DNA from: Campanula takesimana
Taxonomy: Eukaryota > Streptophyta > Magnoliopsida > Asterales > Campanulaceae
Direction: 5' to 3'
Length of the DNA stretch: 64,000 nucleotides
Assembly (NCBI GenBank): GCA_026119855.1
Contig: JAOWBW010000445.1
Location: forward strand, 963,111 to 1,027,110
The notes beneath the pieces were generated by a model. The model saw only the letters and a program-made list of their open reading frames with translations. It was not told the origin of the DNA and did not search any database. The translations under genes were made by a program, and so were the position numbers. Of the stretch, positions 1 through 11,899 are shown piece after piece. Each line of letters starts with the position of its first letter. Within the stretch, counting starts at the first letter, position 1.

Positions 1-1361
1 AAGCCATTACCTCCGGCATCTCTCTCCCTCTCCGGCATCATCTTCCCTTTATTTTATCTTTCAAGAAAAATATTTCCTTCAATATATGTGTCACTTTTTA
101 GCTGTGTTTTTATTTGTCAAAACACATTCAATGTGACTTTTCTTTTTCTAAGTTTTGAGACATTCATATATCTTTTTGAAAATGAGAAAGTCATATTTTT
201 TCACATAATATTCTTTTTGTAATAATAATTTGTTTTACTTTCTCATAAAAGTTTTACTACAGTATATATTTTTTAGTGCATGTTATAATGTGAAGAACTT
301 CTCTTTTTTGAAAGAAAAAAAAACCCCAGAAAAATTGAGCAAGGGAGAGAAAATTTGAAAAGATGTGTGGCGGATTTTAAGTTGGAAATTAGTAATTGTC
401 ACTTATCACATTCAATGATTCTTAATCTTTCCTTTATTTTTGTTTCAAAACAAAATCTTTTTTTTTTTTTTCGATTTTTTTCTCATAAAGTTTAGCACAT
501 AAATTCTTTTGGTGCATGTTTGTACATAAAATATTAAAATGTGAATATTTTGTTTTTATTTTTTATTTTACAGAAATGAGCAAGGAGAAGGCATTTTTTG
601 AATAGATGCTATGGCAGATTTTAAGGTTGGAATTGGATTTTTTTTTTTTTTTTTGAAAAATGCATACAGTAAGTAAAAGTGATGACGGAGTGTAGTATGT
701 AATAGTATTGGTTTATAATATAATCATGTACATATACAAAATTTATGAATAATCAAAAATAATTTTTATTAAAAAGTTTCGTTGCAAGGAACATAGTATA
801 AATTACAATAGTTATTTAATAAATAAAGTAAATATTATAGGGAATAATGGATTATTTAAAATAAAGTTAAAGTTATAAGGTATAAATGATTTATTTTACG
901 AGTATACTGCTTTTAGAATGAGTTTTGAAAGCTTTTTATACGTTATTTATAATATTCTTTTTTGGTAAATCAATTTGTGTTTTATTAGTATGTTTTTTAA
1001 ATAAGAAATTTTATTTTGAGAAAGAGAAGAACTTTTTCTCTTTAATTTGTTGACAGAAACATGAGAGTGAATTTATGCATAGGGAAACATATTATCACTC
1101 TTAGGTTGTGTGATTGATAATTTCAATATTGGGAATTTGAATGAGGTGAGCGAGAGAAATGTTTATATTACAGAGATGAAAAGAGAGGAAAAAAAAAAGA
1201 GATTTTTTATTTTATTATTATTATTTTTTTTATTTTTTTTGGGTGGGGGGGGGGGGAGGGGGGGGTTGGAAAACAAGATTTGAGTTTCTTTGAGAAATTA
1301 AAACAATGATAAAATGTTTTGAAAAAAAAACATCTGGGGGTATAGCTTTACAAACATTTAT
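1..1361. other. AT-rich intergenic DNA, no gene seen
   Basis: No coding potential or recognisable element was found. The stretch is dominated by A/T runs. It contains a pyrimidine-rich start (1-60), a T-rich run near 640-655 and a nearly pure G run at about 1241-1266. The G run could form G-quadruplex structure, but it is also the kind of place where assemblies fail. Confidence 0.6.
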
Positions 1362-1588
1362 GACAAAAACTTGTGTGAGACGTCTCACAAGTGAGACGGA
1401 TTTTGATGAGAGAGTAAATGGTTTGCTCCCTTATGGGCGGGAATGGGTAAACCCATTTCCTTTCTCAACAAGATCCGTCTTCTTCAACATTTATTTAGAA
1501 AAAAAGGATAAAGTTTAACTATTTTTTGGACAAATTATTTACACTCTCAACAAAATAAAATATGTCTCATCTCAAACAAGTTTTTGTC
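1362..1588. mobile_element. Small TIR element (MITE), family unassigned
   Basis: The left end reads GACAAAAACTTGTGTGAGA and the right end is its inverted match, ending CAAACAAGTTTTTGTC. The interior shows no coding sequence; the 70-codon open frame from 1306 overlaps the left end and is chance. The ends resemble those of the Mutator-like element at 6954-8095, which starts GACAAAAACTTGTATGAGA, so the two are probably related. No clear target duplication was found. Confidence 0.55.
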
Positions 1589-1849
1589 AACAAAGTAGCT
1601 CTATCTATATATATATTCTCTCTGGCTCATTTATATTGACCAAATTTGACTTTTTGAGTGAACACAAGTAAACTTTGACCAACAATTAATAACAATCTAA
1701 TTATCTTAATGAGAATTTTAAATTTGTTATTGATAAACAATTTTTGTGGTTATGGGACGGATAGGAAATATGTTGCAAGTCAAATAAGTTAGTGGATTGG
1801 GTTATTGGGATGAGTCAACGGGCTGGGTAAATCAAGGAGAAAGGATGAT

Positions 1850-3060
1850 TATAGGGCATGTTCGTGATCGTGGATTAGATGGTTTGACATATTAATCGAT
1901 ACAATTACCTCCACAAAAAATTACTACTCCCTTTGTTTCGATTCAATGTTCATATTTTGAATTTACACGGGGATTAAAAAAAATTATGAGTATAAAAATA
2001 AAATATTAGAGAGAATGTGTGTATGGAGTTTTTATATGAGATTGACAAAAAATTAGAATTAAAACTTTAAATCGAACAGAGGGATTACAAAGTACAAAAT
2101 AGGGAGTGGCCTGACTAGAGAGAAGTCAAAACATTAAATGGTCAAATGGCCAAACAATATTGAGTTTATTTATTGGCTCAATTTGTTTATAAATTCCCTC
2201 CCATATTGCAAAGAAAAAAAAACTCAAAATTGTTTTTTAATGAAGAGTAAGTTTAATATTTTATTTTGTCCTTCATTGTTGGGTTTGTTTGTGATTGTGG
2301 ATTAGAAGGTTAGTATATTAATGAATATTATTTCCTACACAAAAGTAGTTACTACTCCGTTTGTCCCGATTTATTGTACTTTGACTTTGCACGTGGATTA
2401 AGAAAAAATGTGAGTGAAAAAATTAAGTACGAGAGAGAAAGTAGGCAGAGAGTTTTTTGTTGTGAAAATGACAAGTGAGTTCTGTCGTCCATTTTAGGTA
2501 ATACAGTAAAGTAAAAACCTTAAATTCGGACATATCAAAAATAAATTTAAGAACCTTAAATCAGAATAGGGGGAGTAGAAAGTACAAACTAAGTGGTCAA
2601 ATGGTCAAACAATATTAAATTTATTTATTGATTTTATTTGTATTTATTAATTCCTTCTCATATTACAAAAAAAAAATGTTTTCTTATGGAAAGTAAGTTT
2701 CATATATTTTTTTTGTCATTCATTTTGGGCCTATTCGTAATTATGAATTAGAAAGTTGGGCATATTGGTGGGTAAAATTATCTCTACAAAGATAGTTACT
2801 ACTCTCCATGTCCTGATTTAATTTTTCTATTTTGACTTTGTACAGTGATTATAAAAATAAATATTGTCACTGTATGAAAAGTAAAGCATGAGAGAGAACG
2901 TGGGTAGAGTTTTTGTTGTCAGAATGACAAGCGGATCCGCCGTCTATTTTAGGTAATAAGGTAAAGTAAAAACCTTAAATTGAGACAAATTAAAAAGGAA
3001 AGTAAGAAACTTAAATCGAGACAAAGAGAATGAGTAGAATGAATAGAAGAAATGAATAGC
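1850..3060. repeat. Diverged tandem triplication, ~430-bp unit, each with a Stowaway-like insert
   Basis: Three consecutive units start with similar sequence at about 1858, 2283 and 2729 (variants of GTGGATTAGAAGGTT). Each continues into a Stowaway-like segment: 1924-2088, 2349-2579 and 2799-3037, with ends of the CTACTCCCT / GGGAGTAG type. Each then runs into a shared stretch GTCAAATGG-CAAACAATATT. Divergence between units is substantial, so the duplication is old. Since the MITE-like piece sits at the same place in each unit, it was probably there before duplication. Confidence 0.6.
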
Positions 3061-3529
3061 TTATTTTAAAATTTGCTATGATTATTTTTTCAATTATTGG
3101 TCAAAATTTATGAATATATTTTGAGTTTATACGACCACTTTTACAGAACAGGGGACTGATTTTTTCGCGCGAACGCTATTTTCTTTTTATTTGATCAATA
3201 TTTTTTAAAACTTATGTGTTGGTTCATCATGAGATTAACTTAATTATGTTTATCTCTATCGCTAATATTTTTTATTTTGTTGCAAAGAAAGTATTCTTTT
3301 TCTTTTCAAAACATTTTAATTATACTTTAAATTTTTAGTAAGTCAAACAACGCTATCATTTTGAGATGAAAATGATGATTTTGGAACCTATTTGTTTCAT
3401 GCTGAGTAATTTTAAGTAAATTTAAGATCACTTTAAGTTAATTCAAGTTAGAAGGTAACAATTACGTATATAACTTATTTTGGAAATTGCCGGATTGCGG
3501 GAAATGAAAACCTTTCTGAGAAAAAGATA
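3061..3529. other. AT-rich intergenic DNA, nothing recognised
   Basis: No open frame, terminal repeat or RNA gene could be supported here. Confidence 0.5.
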
Positions 3530-3791
3530 CCCCTCCGTCCCAAAATACTTATAGTTTTAGGATTTTCACTTAAAGTAAGAAAAACAATCAATGCATGTCT
3601 AATGGACTAATTTACCCTTGATATATTTCAAGTACCAAGACAATTAAATGCTTTTACAATGACAACTACCATCATAAATAAGGGTATATTTGACAAACAA
3701 TGTCAAAGATGTCTAGATAAAAGCAAAACTACAAACATTTTGGGACAAATTTTAATCCTTTGAACTACATGTATTTTGGACGGAGGGAGTA
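3530..3791. mobile_element. Stowaway-type MITE (Tc1/mariner)
   Basis: The ends are CCCCTCCGTCCCAAAATAC and the inverted GTATTTTGGACGGAGGGAG, flanked by TA. The interior is AT-rich and non-coding, about 260 bp, which is normal for Stowaway. Confidence 0.8.
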
Positions 3792-4009
3792 TCATTTACT
3801 TGGGATGAACTTTGGCCACCAAGTTTTATTGAAAAAAGTTATTTCTCTTTCTGAAATAGATATTTTTAAAAAATATCGAAATAAGTTTATGTATAAGTAT
3901 AAATTAGTGTAGGAAAGAGAAGAAACATTTCTAAATGCGGAGAGAAGATGGACTATGGGTGTGGGGGCTGTGAGTAAGGTAAATATGGATGTTTTATCAG
4001 AAAACTATA

Positions 4010-4263
4010 CTCCCTCCGTCCCACCCGAATTAGGATTTTTGAGCTTGGCACGAGGATTAAGGAAAAAGTGTTAGTGGAGTAGATGTTGGAGTATGAAAAG
4101 TGAAGTAAGAGAGAGAAAATTGGGGTAGGGAATAATGAGTGGAAAGTTGTTGTGAGTGTGAATGTGGGTCCCATTAAGTAAAACATTTCTATTTTGGGTT
4201 GTCCTAATTCGAATGGGACACCCAAAATGAAAATTTATCCTAATTTGAGTGGGACGGAGGGAG
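4010..4263. mobile_element. Stowaway-type MITE (Tc1/mariner)
   Basis: The ends are CTCCCTCCGTCCCACCCGAA and the inverted TTTGAGTGGGACGGAGGGAG, with a TA duplication on each side (4008-4009 and 4264-4265). The 90-codon minus-strand frame overlapping it is chance. Confidence 0.85.
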
Positions 4264-4435
4264 TATAGGAGTATTTAGCATAGTTAGTTCAATCCGGGAC
4301 AGGTATAAAACGTTGAAAATAACATACGCGTCTAATACAAAATATTTTTTAAGTTACGGTGAAAGTTACTTGACTTGGATACATCATTGGATACATTAAA
4401 TTATCACGGTTCTCACGATATTTAGGTTCTCATTT

Positions 4436-4482
4436 TAGCACACCACACACACACACACACATAATATATATATATATATATA
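4436..4482. repeat. (CA)n(TA)n microsatellite
   Basis: A compound dinucleotide run: CACACA repeated, then TATATA. It follows sequence (about 4408-4435) resembling the right arm of the fold-back MITE at 36415-36717 (TTCTCACG...GGTTCTCATTTTA), so it may mark an old truncated copy. Confidence 0.7.
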
Positions 4483-4779
4483 ATGATTAGATTTTTTTAT
4501 ATATTAAAATTAGCTAAAATCATGACATTGAACCAATATGTTTTGTGTATTAAATTCTTTAATGCTTACTGATCATTTTTTTAATGGAACATTAGATTTT
4601 TTGTGTGTGGATAAAATGATTTGATTTACTTTTTTCTTTAATTCAGAAACATTAACTAAATCAAAAACCTTAGTATGTAAAAAGGTTTTAAAAGATCGAA
4701 ACAGTGAAAGGGTGGTGGTTTAGAGTGACATGACCTGTTCGGATCTGATGGGTAAAACATTTTGGTAATCGTTTTGTAA

Positions 4780-5470
4780 GACTATCTACAATGGATTAAA
4801 CAAGATTTCTCATTTAACACTCACTTTATCACTCCACATCATTTTCTCTCTCTTCAACTAATCCATTCAACACTCATTCAACTTTTACCCCTACAATGGT
4901 TTGTTTAATCCCTCATTCAACAATTTTCCCAATCCATCATCCTATATCCCACCGCTTAAAATTTATTTTTTATTTTTTATTTTATGATTAGTATTGAAAT
5001 AGTTATTATTGGGATCCATTTCAAAAAAAAAAGATGGTTTTTTTTTTGTATCGAAATACTATGAAACTTACGTCAATTTAAAGAGAATTTTTTAAAGGAT
5101 TTTGGTGTTAAAAAAAATAAAAAATAAATTATTTTCTGTGAAATAATGAGCTCAATAATTGGGAATAAAAAAAAAATAATTCGAAAATTCCATGAACCAA
5201 TGAAAGTCCGCCAAGTGTCACAACCAGAAAAAAAAAGCCTCAGCCTTCGCCAAGACGCGCCTTCCATGGCGCGTGTACTACACGCACTCGCCTTGCCCAA
5301 TCTCTTGGCGCCACGTGGCAAAACCGGGGGACAACCCCTGCATTCACGTTCGTGAATGGGGTAAACGAAATTGCCATTTCACCCCATTCAACAAATCATT
5401 GTAAGGATTAAACCTCTATTTTTGTGTGAATGGGCATTCAACACCTAGATTTTCACCATTGCACATGGTC
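4780..5470. mobile_element. Tourist/PIF-Harbinger-like non-autonomous element
   Basis: The left end GACTATCTACAATGG and right end (inverted) GACCATGTGCAATGG form imperfect terminal repeats. They are flanked by the trinucleotide TAA at 4777-4779 and 5471-5473, the 3-bp TWA duplication typical of PIF/Harbinger. The 691-bp interior has no transposase. It includes a GC-rich patch (about 5240-5345) with short open frames on both strands that show no recognisable domain. Confidence 0.7.
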
Positions 5471-6073
5471 TAATACAACAAAGAAGCTTGATAAATTAAA
5501 GTATAAGACAATTTAATGTAGTGATTGACTACTTAATTTCACACTATCCACATTAAATGTAAGAGTTCATTTACATTGTGAGGACTATTTTACTTTTGGG
5601 ATGATACATACAGTAAAAATTAGCTCAATGTTTCCACTTTCCAAAAATACGTGGAAAAATATAAACAAGATAGATAAATAATAGGTGTTATTTATAATGT
5701 CGGGAGTACAGAGAGATAGAGTCGAATGTACTTTTACATTTCATTCATTATATAAACATGATAGACAAATAAAATGAGTTATTTATATATGGTCGTCATC
5801 CTGTGAGAACTCAATTATCGTGCGAACACATCTGTAGGTTTTAAAAATTTACTATAGAAACATCATTCTGGGACGGAGGGAGTAATGTTGCTTATTAAGT
5901 AAAGGAAACATCAGTAGGTTTGTGAAGTAGTTTCCTCAAGTGTTAATTGAGTACTACAAAAATCAACCACTCAAATATTAAATATAATAACAATTGAGAT
6001 TTATCAGTTTAGTTGATAAATTATAATTATTAATTAGTAACGCCCCGTGCATCGCACGGGTGTAACAGACTAG
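5471..6073 (+). mobile_element. Helitron 3' end region; 5' limit unknown
   Basis: At 6044-6060 there is a perfect 7-bp stem, CCCGTGC-ATC-GCACGGG, followed nine bases later by CTAG (6070-6073) and then T. A hairpin shortly before CTRR is the Helitron 3' signature. The 5' TC terminus was not located, so the start given here is only the end of the neighbouring Tourist element. A lone Stowaway right end (about 5869-5884) lies inside. No Rep/helicase coding is visible. Confidence 0.6.
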
Positions 6074-6280
6074 TACAATTAAATAGAGAAAAGTAAAATT
6101 CTTACCTCAACTACCACGCACAGAAGAGTTGTTGATTGGAAATTCGGAATCTTGGAATTGATCGATTGATCATGAAGCTGATGTACTCACTCGCTCTTCA
6201 GAACAGTGAACAGTTACTTTTTTTTTCTTTTTTTTTTAAACTATGCGTTTCAACGTTTTGATTGGAGTTATATAGGGTTT

Positions 6281-6678
6281 GAGTTAAACACCTATTTGGT
6301 CCTTAACCTATTGATTTGTTTTCCTTTTGATCCTTAACCTATTTGGTTTTCCTTTTGGTCCTTGATGTACCTAGGTGCAGGATAAAGTGGTCCTTAACCT
6401 TTTTAGTTTTCCTTTTGGTCCTTGATGTACCTATTTGCAGGACAAAGTGGTCCTTGACCTATTTTGGTTTTCCTTTCGGTCAACAAGCCATGTCAACGAT
6501 TTTAAGGACCACTTTGTCCAGCAAATAGGTACATCAAGGACAAAAGGAAAACTAAAATAGGTTAAGGACCACTTTATCTTGCAACTAGGTACATCAAGGA
6601 CCAAAAGGAAAAACAAAATAGGTTAAGGACCAAAAGGAAAACAACTCAATAGGCTAAGGACAAATAGGTGCTTAACTC
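6281..6678. mobile_element. Mutator-like MITE with 11-bp target duplication
   Basis: The 398-bp element begins GAGTTAAACACCTATTTGG and ends with the inverted counterpart (CAAATAGGTGCTTAACTC). It is flanked by the identical 11-mer ATATAGGGTTT at 6270-6280 and 6679-6689. The arms contain internal repeats of TTTTCCTTTTGGTCCTTGA-type sequence (about 6345-6490) mirrored on the right, so most of it folds into a hairpin. The two ~61-codon open frames inside are by-products of these repeats. Confidence 0.85.
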
Positions 6679-6953
6679 ATATAGGGTTTAGAGATGTTGA
6701 ATTAAATTTCCCTTGAGAAATAGGAAATTCATCACAACTTGGATTGGATTTGAGTGAGGGCTTGTGTCTATTATGTTGTAGTGGGCTGCAAGTTTGGGCT
6801 GGTGAAAAATATTGGATTAGCCATTATTGATTAAAATTGGGTCACTATATAGCAAGTAAGTGGAAAATTTGGGGCCCCTAGTCGGTCGACTCATTGAACT
6901 TGAAGCTGGGCCGGCCCTGTTCCTGGAAACCAAGGAGTGGGATATTTGTGGAT

Positions 6954-8095
6954 GACAAAAACTTGTATGAGAACATAATGATCCGTCTCATAGTAGAGAC
7001 GGGTCATTTTTGACCATGACCGGATCCATGACCCACAGACAAAAAAAATTGTTTTTTTTTTTTTTTTTTTATATATATATATTTTTTTCGGTTTGTCAAA
7101 AGTAATAGTTACTATAACTAAATGTAACAAACGTGTATACATAAAAGTAATACATATATACAGAAAAGTACATTGTTTTTTTTAATGTTTCTTTGTTTGC
7201 CAAAAGTAATACTCTCTCTGTTTCAAGTAAGCTGCAACATGTTGAATTTTTTTGGTCAACAAAAATAAACTTTGACCAACCATTGTTGATAATCTAATTA
7301 TTCAAGTAAAATTCTAAAATTTGTAGTTGATAAATTATTAAGTAATTTATCAATAACAATTTTTTAGAATTTCATTGTGATCATTAAATCGTCACCAATG
7401 GTGGTCAAAGTTCATTTTGTTGACAAAAAAAAAATCAACATGTTGCAACTTCCTTGAAACAGAGGGAGTACTTATTACAACTAAAATGTAACGAACGTGT
7501 TACTTATATGTAACAATGTTTATACATAATTGTACACACATGTATAGAAAAAGTATAATTCAAGCATTACATTTTAGAGCTAAAACACTTGATTAGTATT
7601 ACTTGTAAAAGTATTACATTATCTATAGAAATATGTTATAATTTCTTTTATTAAAGTGTTATATTTACTTGTACAAACAATTACATCATATATATGAGTT
7701 GTTACTTTTCAAATGTTACTTTCTTTCAAAAAATTAAATCAAAGTACACAATATTTTACATTTTGCAAAAGCACTATTACATTCCAGTATAAATGATAAT
7801 TACATTTAGATATTGTTTGGGTTTACATGTGAAAAAATGGGTAAAACGAGCTTTTGTAAAACAGGTGTTACGTTTACTTATGAACAATGTTACTTTATAT
7901 GTACATGGTAACTATACTTTAGGTAAACGACGGAAAAGCCGAAAAAAATATATATAAAAACTCAAAAAAAAAAAGACCAATGGGTGGTTATGCCCCATGG
8001 GTCATGGATCCGGTTCAGTGGGTCAGGTCGGGTGGGTCAAAAAACTGTCTCATAGAAAAAAGAGACGGATATAAGTTCTCATGAGAGACTAGCTC
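6954..8095. mobile_element. Mutator-like non-autonomous element with 9-bp target duplication
   Basis: The left arm starts GACAAAAACTTGTATGAGAA and contains CCGTCTCATAGTAGAGACGG. The right arm, inverted, starts GAGCTAGTCTCTCATGAGAA and contains the matching CCGTCTC and GGATCCATGACCCA blocks. The identical 9-mer TTTGTGGAT lies at 6945-6953 and 8096-8104. A 9-bp duplication is typical of MULEs. There is no transposase; the interior is AT-rich and hosts a Stowaway (7210-7470). Confidence 0.8.
7210..7470. mobile_element. Stowaway-like MITE nested in the MULE
   Basis: The ends are ACTCTCTCTGTTTCAAGTAAG and the inverted CTTCCTTGAAACAGAGGGAG, so the element lies wholly inside the MULE at 6954-8095 and inserted later. 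Confidence 0.7.
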
Positions 8096-8218
8096 TTTGT
8101 GGATATCTTGATAAGGTTACATGCTACCATATTGCTTTAATGCCCATCAAAAATAAACAAGATGAAATTGTGCAGATATTAAAAACGTGTCAAACTAGCA
8201 TTTTTTTTTTTTTTACTA

Positions 8219-8308
8219 CTCCCTCCGTCCCATGTCCATGATTATGTGAACAAAATAAGTTATGCACGGGAATTAAGGAATGAATAGTAGTGAGTAGTTG
8301 TTTTGTGA
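8219..8308. mobile_element. Truncated Stowaway left end
   Basis: It starts CTCCCTCCGTCCCATGTCCA but has no matching right end. It is cut at 8308, exactly where the long inverted-repeat element begins. Confidence 0.6.
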
Positions 8309-9465
8309 GGGCAAATAGCACATTACTATCCCCAAGTTTCACTCGAATTGCAATGTAAGTCCCAACATATCAATTTTGGCAATTTAGTTCATCATGTTTA
8401 CCATTTGTGGCGATATGGGGAAATTTTGGATGTCTGTTGGAAAAAATTAAACGGAAGTTAACAAAGTGGATGAAAAACTTAACGAACTGCTTTAAAAGTT
8501 GCATTGTTCACCCCTTAAGTTTTAAAAGTTTCGTTTATCAGTGTCTTATTCATATTTACAAAACATTTAACGAGTTATCATCTTACCGTCACCCACTACA
8601 AGCAGAACACTAATACCACCGCCACCATTTACAAACAACACCACCGGCGCCGCCATTTACTCACAACCACCACCGTCGCCACCGTCATTCATCTATATCC
8701 AACAGATCCACTGCCACATAGCTCAATTTAATGCCCTAATAAAAAATTCGAACAAGAATCTAACCCATTTCTATGGTCTAATCGTTGTTAACGCCAAAAT
8801 CCATGAAATTCAGAATGCAAATGGGGCCTTCCAATGATTTCTCCCGGTATACTTCAGGACTTCTGCTTGTTATTCTCCAATTTCTTTTGCTTCAACTGCC
8901 AGATTCAAACCCATTCAATTTCCAGATCTGTGATGAGCTTTAAGATGACCCACTTCAAATTGCCAGATCTGTTTATGAGCTTTCAGATGGAGGCGGAGGG
9001 AGGATGAGAGAAAGAGCGAGAGAGGGACAGTTGGAGTGGATATGGTGGCGGTGTTTGAAATCCGGCCATCTCACCTGGGCTCTTCCACGAGATGGAGATG
9101 GTGATAGGAGGGGGAGAAAGGGGTGGGTTTCTACAGCCTTTGGTAGTTTTGGTGGGATCTTTTTTTGTTTGTTTATTTCTTCTTTCATTTCTTTAATTTG
9201 AATTGATGGTATTAGTTAAGGTATTTTATTTATGCCTATAATTTATTTTTTCTTGTTTAATTTTTTTTTTACATTTTAGTATACTACTTTATTATTATTG
9301 GTGGTAGAGGAGAGGTTTAATATTTTCATTTTTAGTATATTATTTTAAATTATTAAGTTGGTGGTGTAATTTTTGTAATTACAAATTACTTTTCATATTG
9401 TTAGTTTTTTTTTTTTTTAAATGTTGGAATCATTAATTACAAGTTTTTTTTTTTTTTAATATAAC

Positions 9466-10715
9466 TGTAGACACCCCCGCCTTGGACCTCTCACCCCGAT
9501 TGAGCTATTACATAGTTTTTTATTTAACTTATTTTTTTATTAGTTTCTGTTACTTCGTTAAGTTCCTAACTGATTCCGTTAGTTTTGGACTAAACTGCAT
9601 AACAGAATTAATTTTGAGTCATTTCTGTCTTTCTGTCATTTTTACCCGCGGCGTTTCCGGCACTGCCAGTGAGCGCGCGCGCGTCCCGACCCAAAAGCCG
9701 GACTCGCGCGCTTCCCATTTTGGCAGTAACGGATTGCACCTTATTTCACTCCCTTTTCTTATTTGCAACATCTCTTTCTTGATCACAAAAGACCTCTTTT
9801 CTCATCCACATTCACCCCCCTTTTCTCATTAACTCCCAATCCCACACTTCTAGCCTTTTCATTAAAACAAAATATTTCCTTTTTTTTTATTTGATTTTCT
9901 TTTATTCCTTTTATTTATTATTTTATTTATCTTATTTTGATTGGTCAATTCCATTTCACATGGATGATCATCTTTCCCTCCAACCTTTCCCTCTCTTTTT
10001 TACCTATAAAAACCATCATCTTCTACCTTGAAAAGGACCCAATTTTTGAGACTTGAACAAAAACTCTACACAAATCATCTCAACAATCTTTCTCTACAAA
10101 ACACTACACAAAGTGTTTGCACAACATTTTCTCTACAACAACACCATTTTCAAGTCCAAGTTTGAAGTCCTCTTTCCTAAGGTACAACATCTCTTTTCTT
10201 CTCTTATTTTATTTGTCTAGTCTTACTAGTATGCAATCTCCATAAAAAGGGATACAACCAAAAGGCCACTTCACTATGAAGTTTGGCTAAGCTTACATCC
10301 CAACATTCCAAACTTCATTTAATTTATATTTCATTTCTTAATGTAATCATTTAGCACTAGTCCAACATGTAACTATTTAGCATTAAATTAATAAAATCAT
10401 TATTTTCCCCTTTTTCTTTACATTATAATTGTTAGCATTGTTATAAATTGAAGGACATTTAGCATTAGAACACCAATAGTAGCAAGACCCGCATAAGCGG
10501 GGCGGAGTGGGTGTTTAAGTACTTCCCACTCCGTCACCTAACCCCCGAACCCTTCTCTCCCGAATCTCTGGTTTTGTACATAAATTAGGCTATTTCTAGG
10601 TTTTTTTTATGTTCCTTAAAAAACATAGGTGGCGACTCTAAACAATCTAAAATAAGTTAGACATCCTAGGATAATTCACCGCTCTAGCCAAGCCGTGTTC
10701 CCCGGGGTATCTACA
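9466..10715 (+). repeat. 5' LTR of the Tat-type element
   Basis: It starts TGTAGACACC and ends TATCTACA. It matches 16613-17867 with small indels. CCTATAAAAACC at about 10004-10015 is a likely TATA box. The 116-codon frame at 9482-9832 lies within the LTR and has no support as a gene. Confidence 0.9.
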
Positions 10716-10716
10716 G

Positions 10717-10734
10717 TGGCGACTCCGCTGGGGA
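10717..10734 (+). other. Primer binding site of the Tat-type element
   Basis: TGGCGACTCCGCTGGGGA begins one base after the LTR. It starts with TGG, complementary to a tRNA CCA end. A site of this sequence is, to my knowledge, the tRNA-Arg type used by Ogre/Tat elements; the tRNA assignment rests on that recollection. Confidence 0.75.
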
Positions 10735-11899
10735 CGTGATAGAGGGTTAAACTTGCGTTTTCATTTTTGGTGTTCTTTTATTCTGTTTTCTGGGCATTCT
10801 GGTAAAAGGGTAGGAAGCGCGCGCCTCCGGCCTTCTTGGCCTAAAGCGCGCGCGTCCGACCCTTATTACCAGAATCGCCCGCCTCCTTTCTTGTCCTTCA
10901 ATTCCATATTTTCTGTGCTAACAAATTCTGCAGGGGAAAGTTTTCTTAATTAAGGGTCAAGGCAATCCCTTGAAACCGCTGATTTACAGGTTGTCACCCA
11001 GATGCGGGCGCCTCTGCCCCTCTTTGTCTAACGCGCGCGCCTCCCGAGTAGGCATCCTAATGCGCGCGCTTCTGGGTATTTTCCAGAAACAGAACACTGC
11101 ACAGAACAGAGTGGTTTTGACAGTGTGTGGGCACCGGGCCTGCACAAACAGTTTTTACTTTCTGTTTATTTTTATCGGTCACACGGTGATTCGAAAGTTG
11201 TAATTATGTGATTATTTGTTTTTTTATTTCTTTTGAAAAAAAAAAAAAAAAATTTGTCACTTGTTAGACCTCACACTACTCGCACAATTCCTATCAATTG
11301 CTCACAATCGAGTCGCACAAGTCCCCCAACCCCAACCCGTCGAGGCCCGTCCTAGGAAGTTCAAGCTCCACCCGACCTTGACTCTTCCGAAGCGGTAAAC
11401 CTCAGCCCGTGGCGTAGTTCACGACTACATGCCGGGGGTGACCTTTAAGCCTCATATTCAAGCCGAGCACAAACCACACAATTCTAGTTTAAGGTCTAAC
11501 ACTCCGTGACTCAAGTCCAAAGAGTGCCAACTTGTTGCAATAGATGAAATAAAACTCCGTCCCCAAAGTGGCTATCTTGGACGAAAATAAAAAATCCGTC
11601 TCCGCATGTATGATTTACTACATTAATTTAGTTTAATCCGTCACATGTAGGTATCACAAGCGTGGTGGAATCCGATGAGTATATGGGACCGCGAGAAGGT
11701 CTATATACTAGTGTGACGATTCCTATTTTTTCTAGAAACCCCAAAAAGGACTCCGTCCTTCCGACTTTGTAAATAAAAAAAAAAAGTCATTTTTCTCTAT
11801 GTGGTTGAGTATTTTTCCTTGTTTGTGGGTTTAATCATATTACTCAAAAGGTGTTTGTGGGGCCAACCTAAGATCAACCGTGTTCTTTCAATAGGTCCA

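Noticed and set aside
1241..1266. G-run as a functional G-quadruplex
   Set aside because: Possible in principle, but an isolated mononucleotide run in AT-rich DNA is just as likely a sequencing or assembly artefact, and no gene is nearby.
9004..9201. 65-codon frame in the GA-rich patch, with a 71-codon frame opposite
   Set aside because: Composition-driven, no family resemblance, and inside a transposon.
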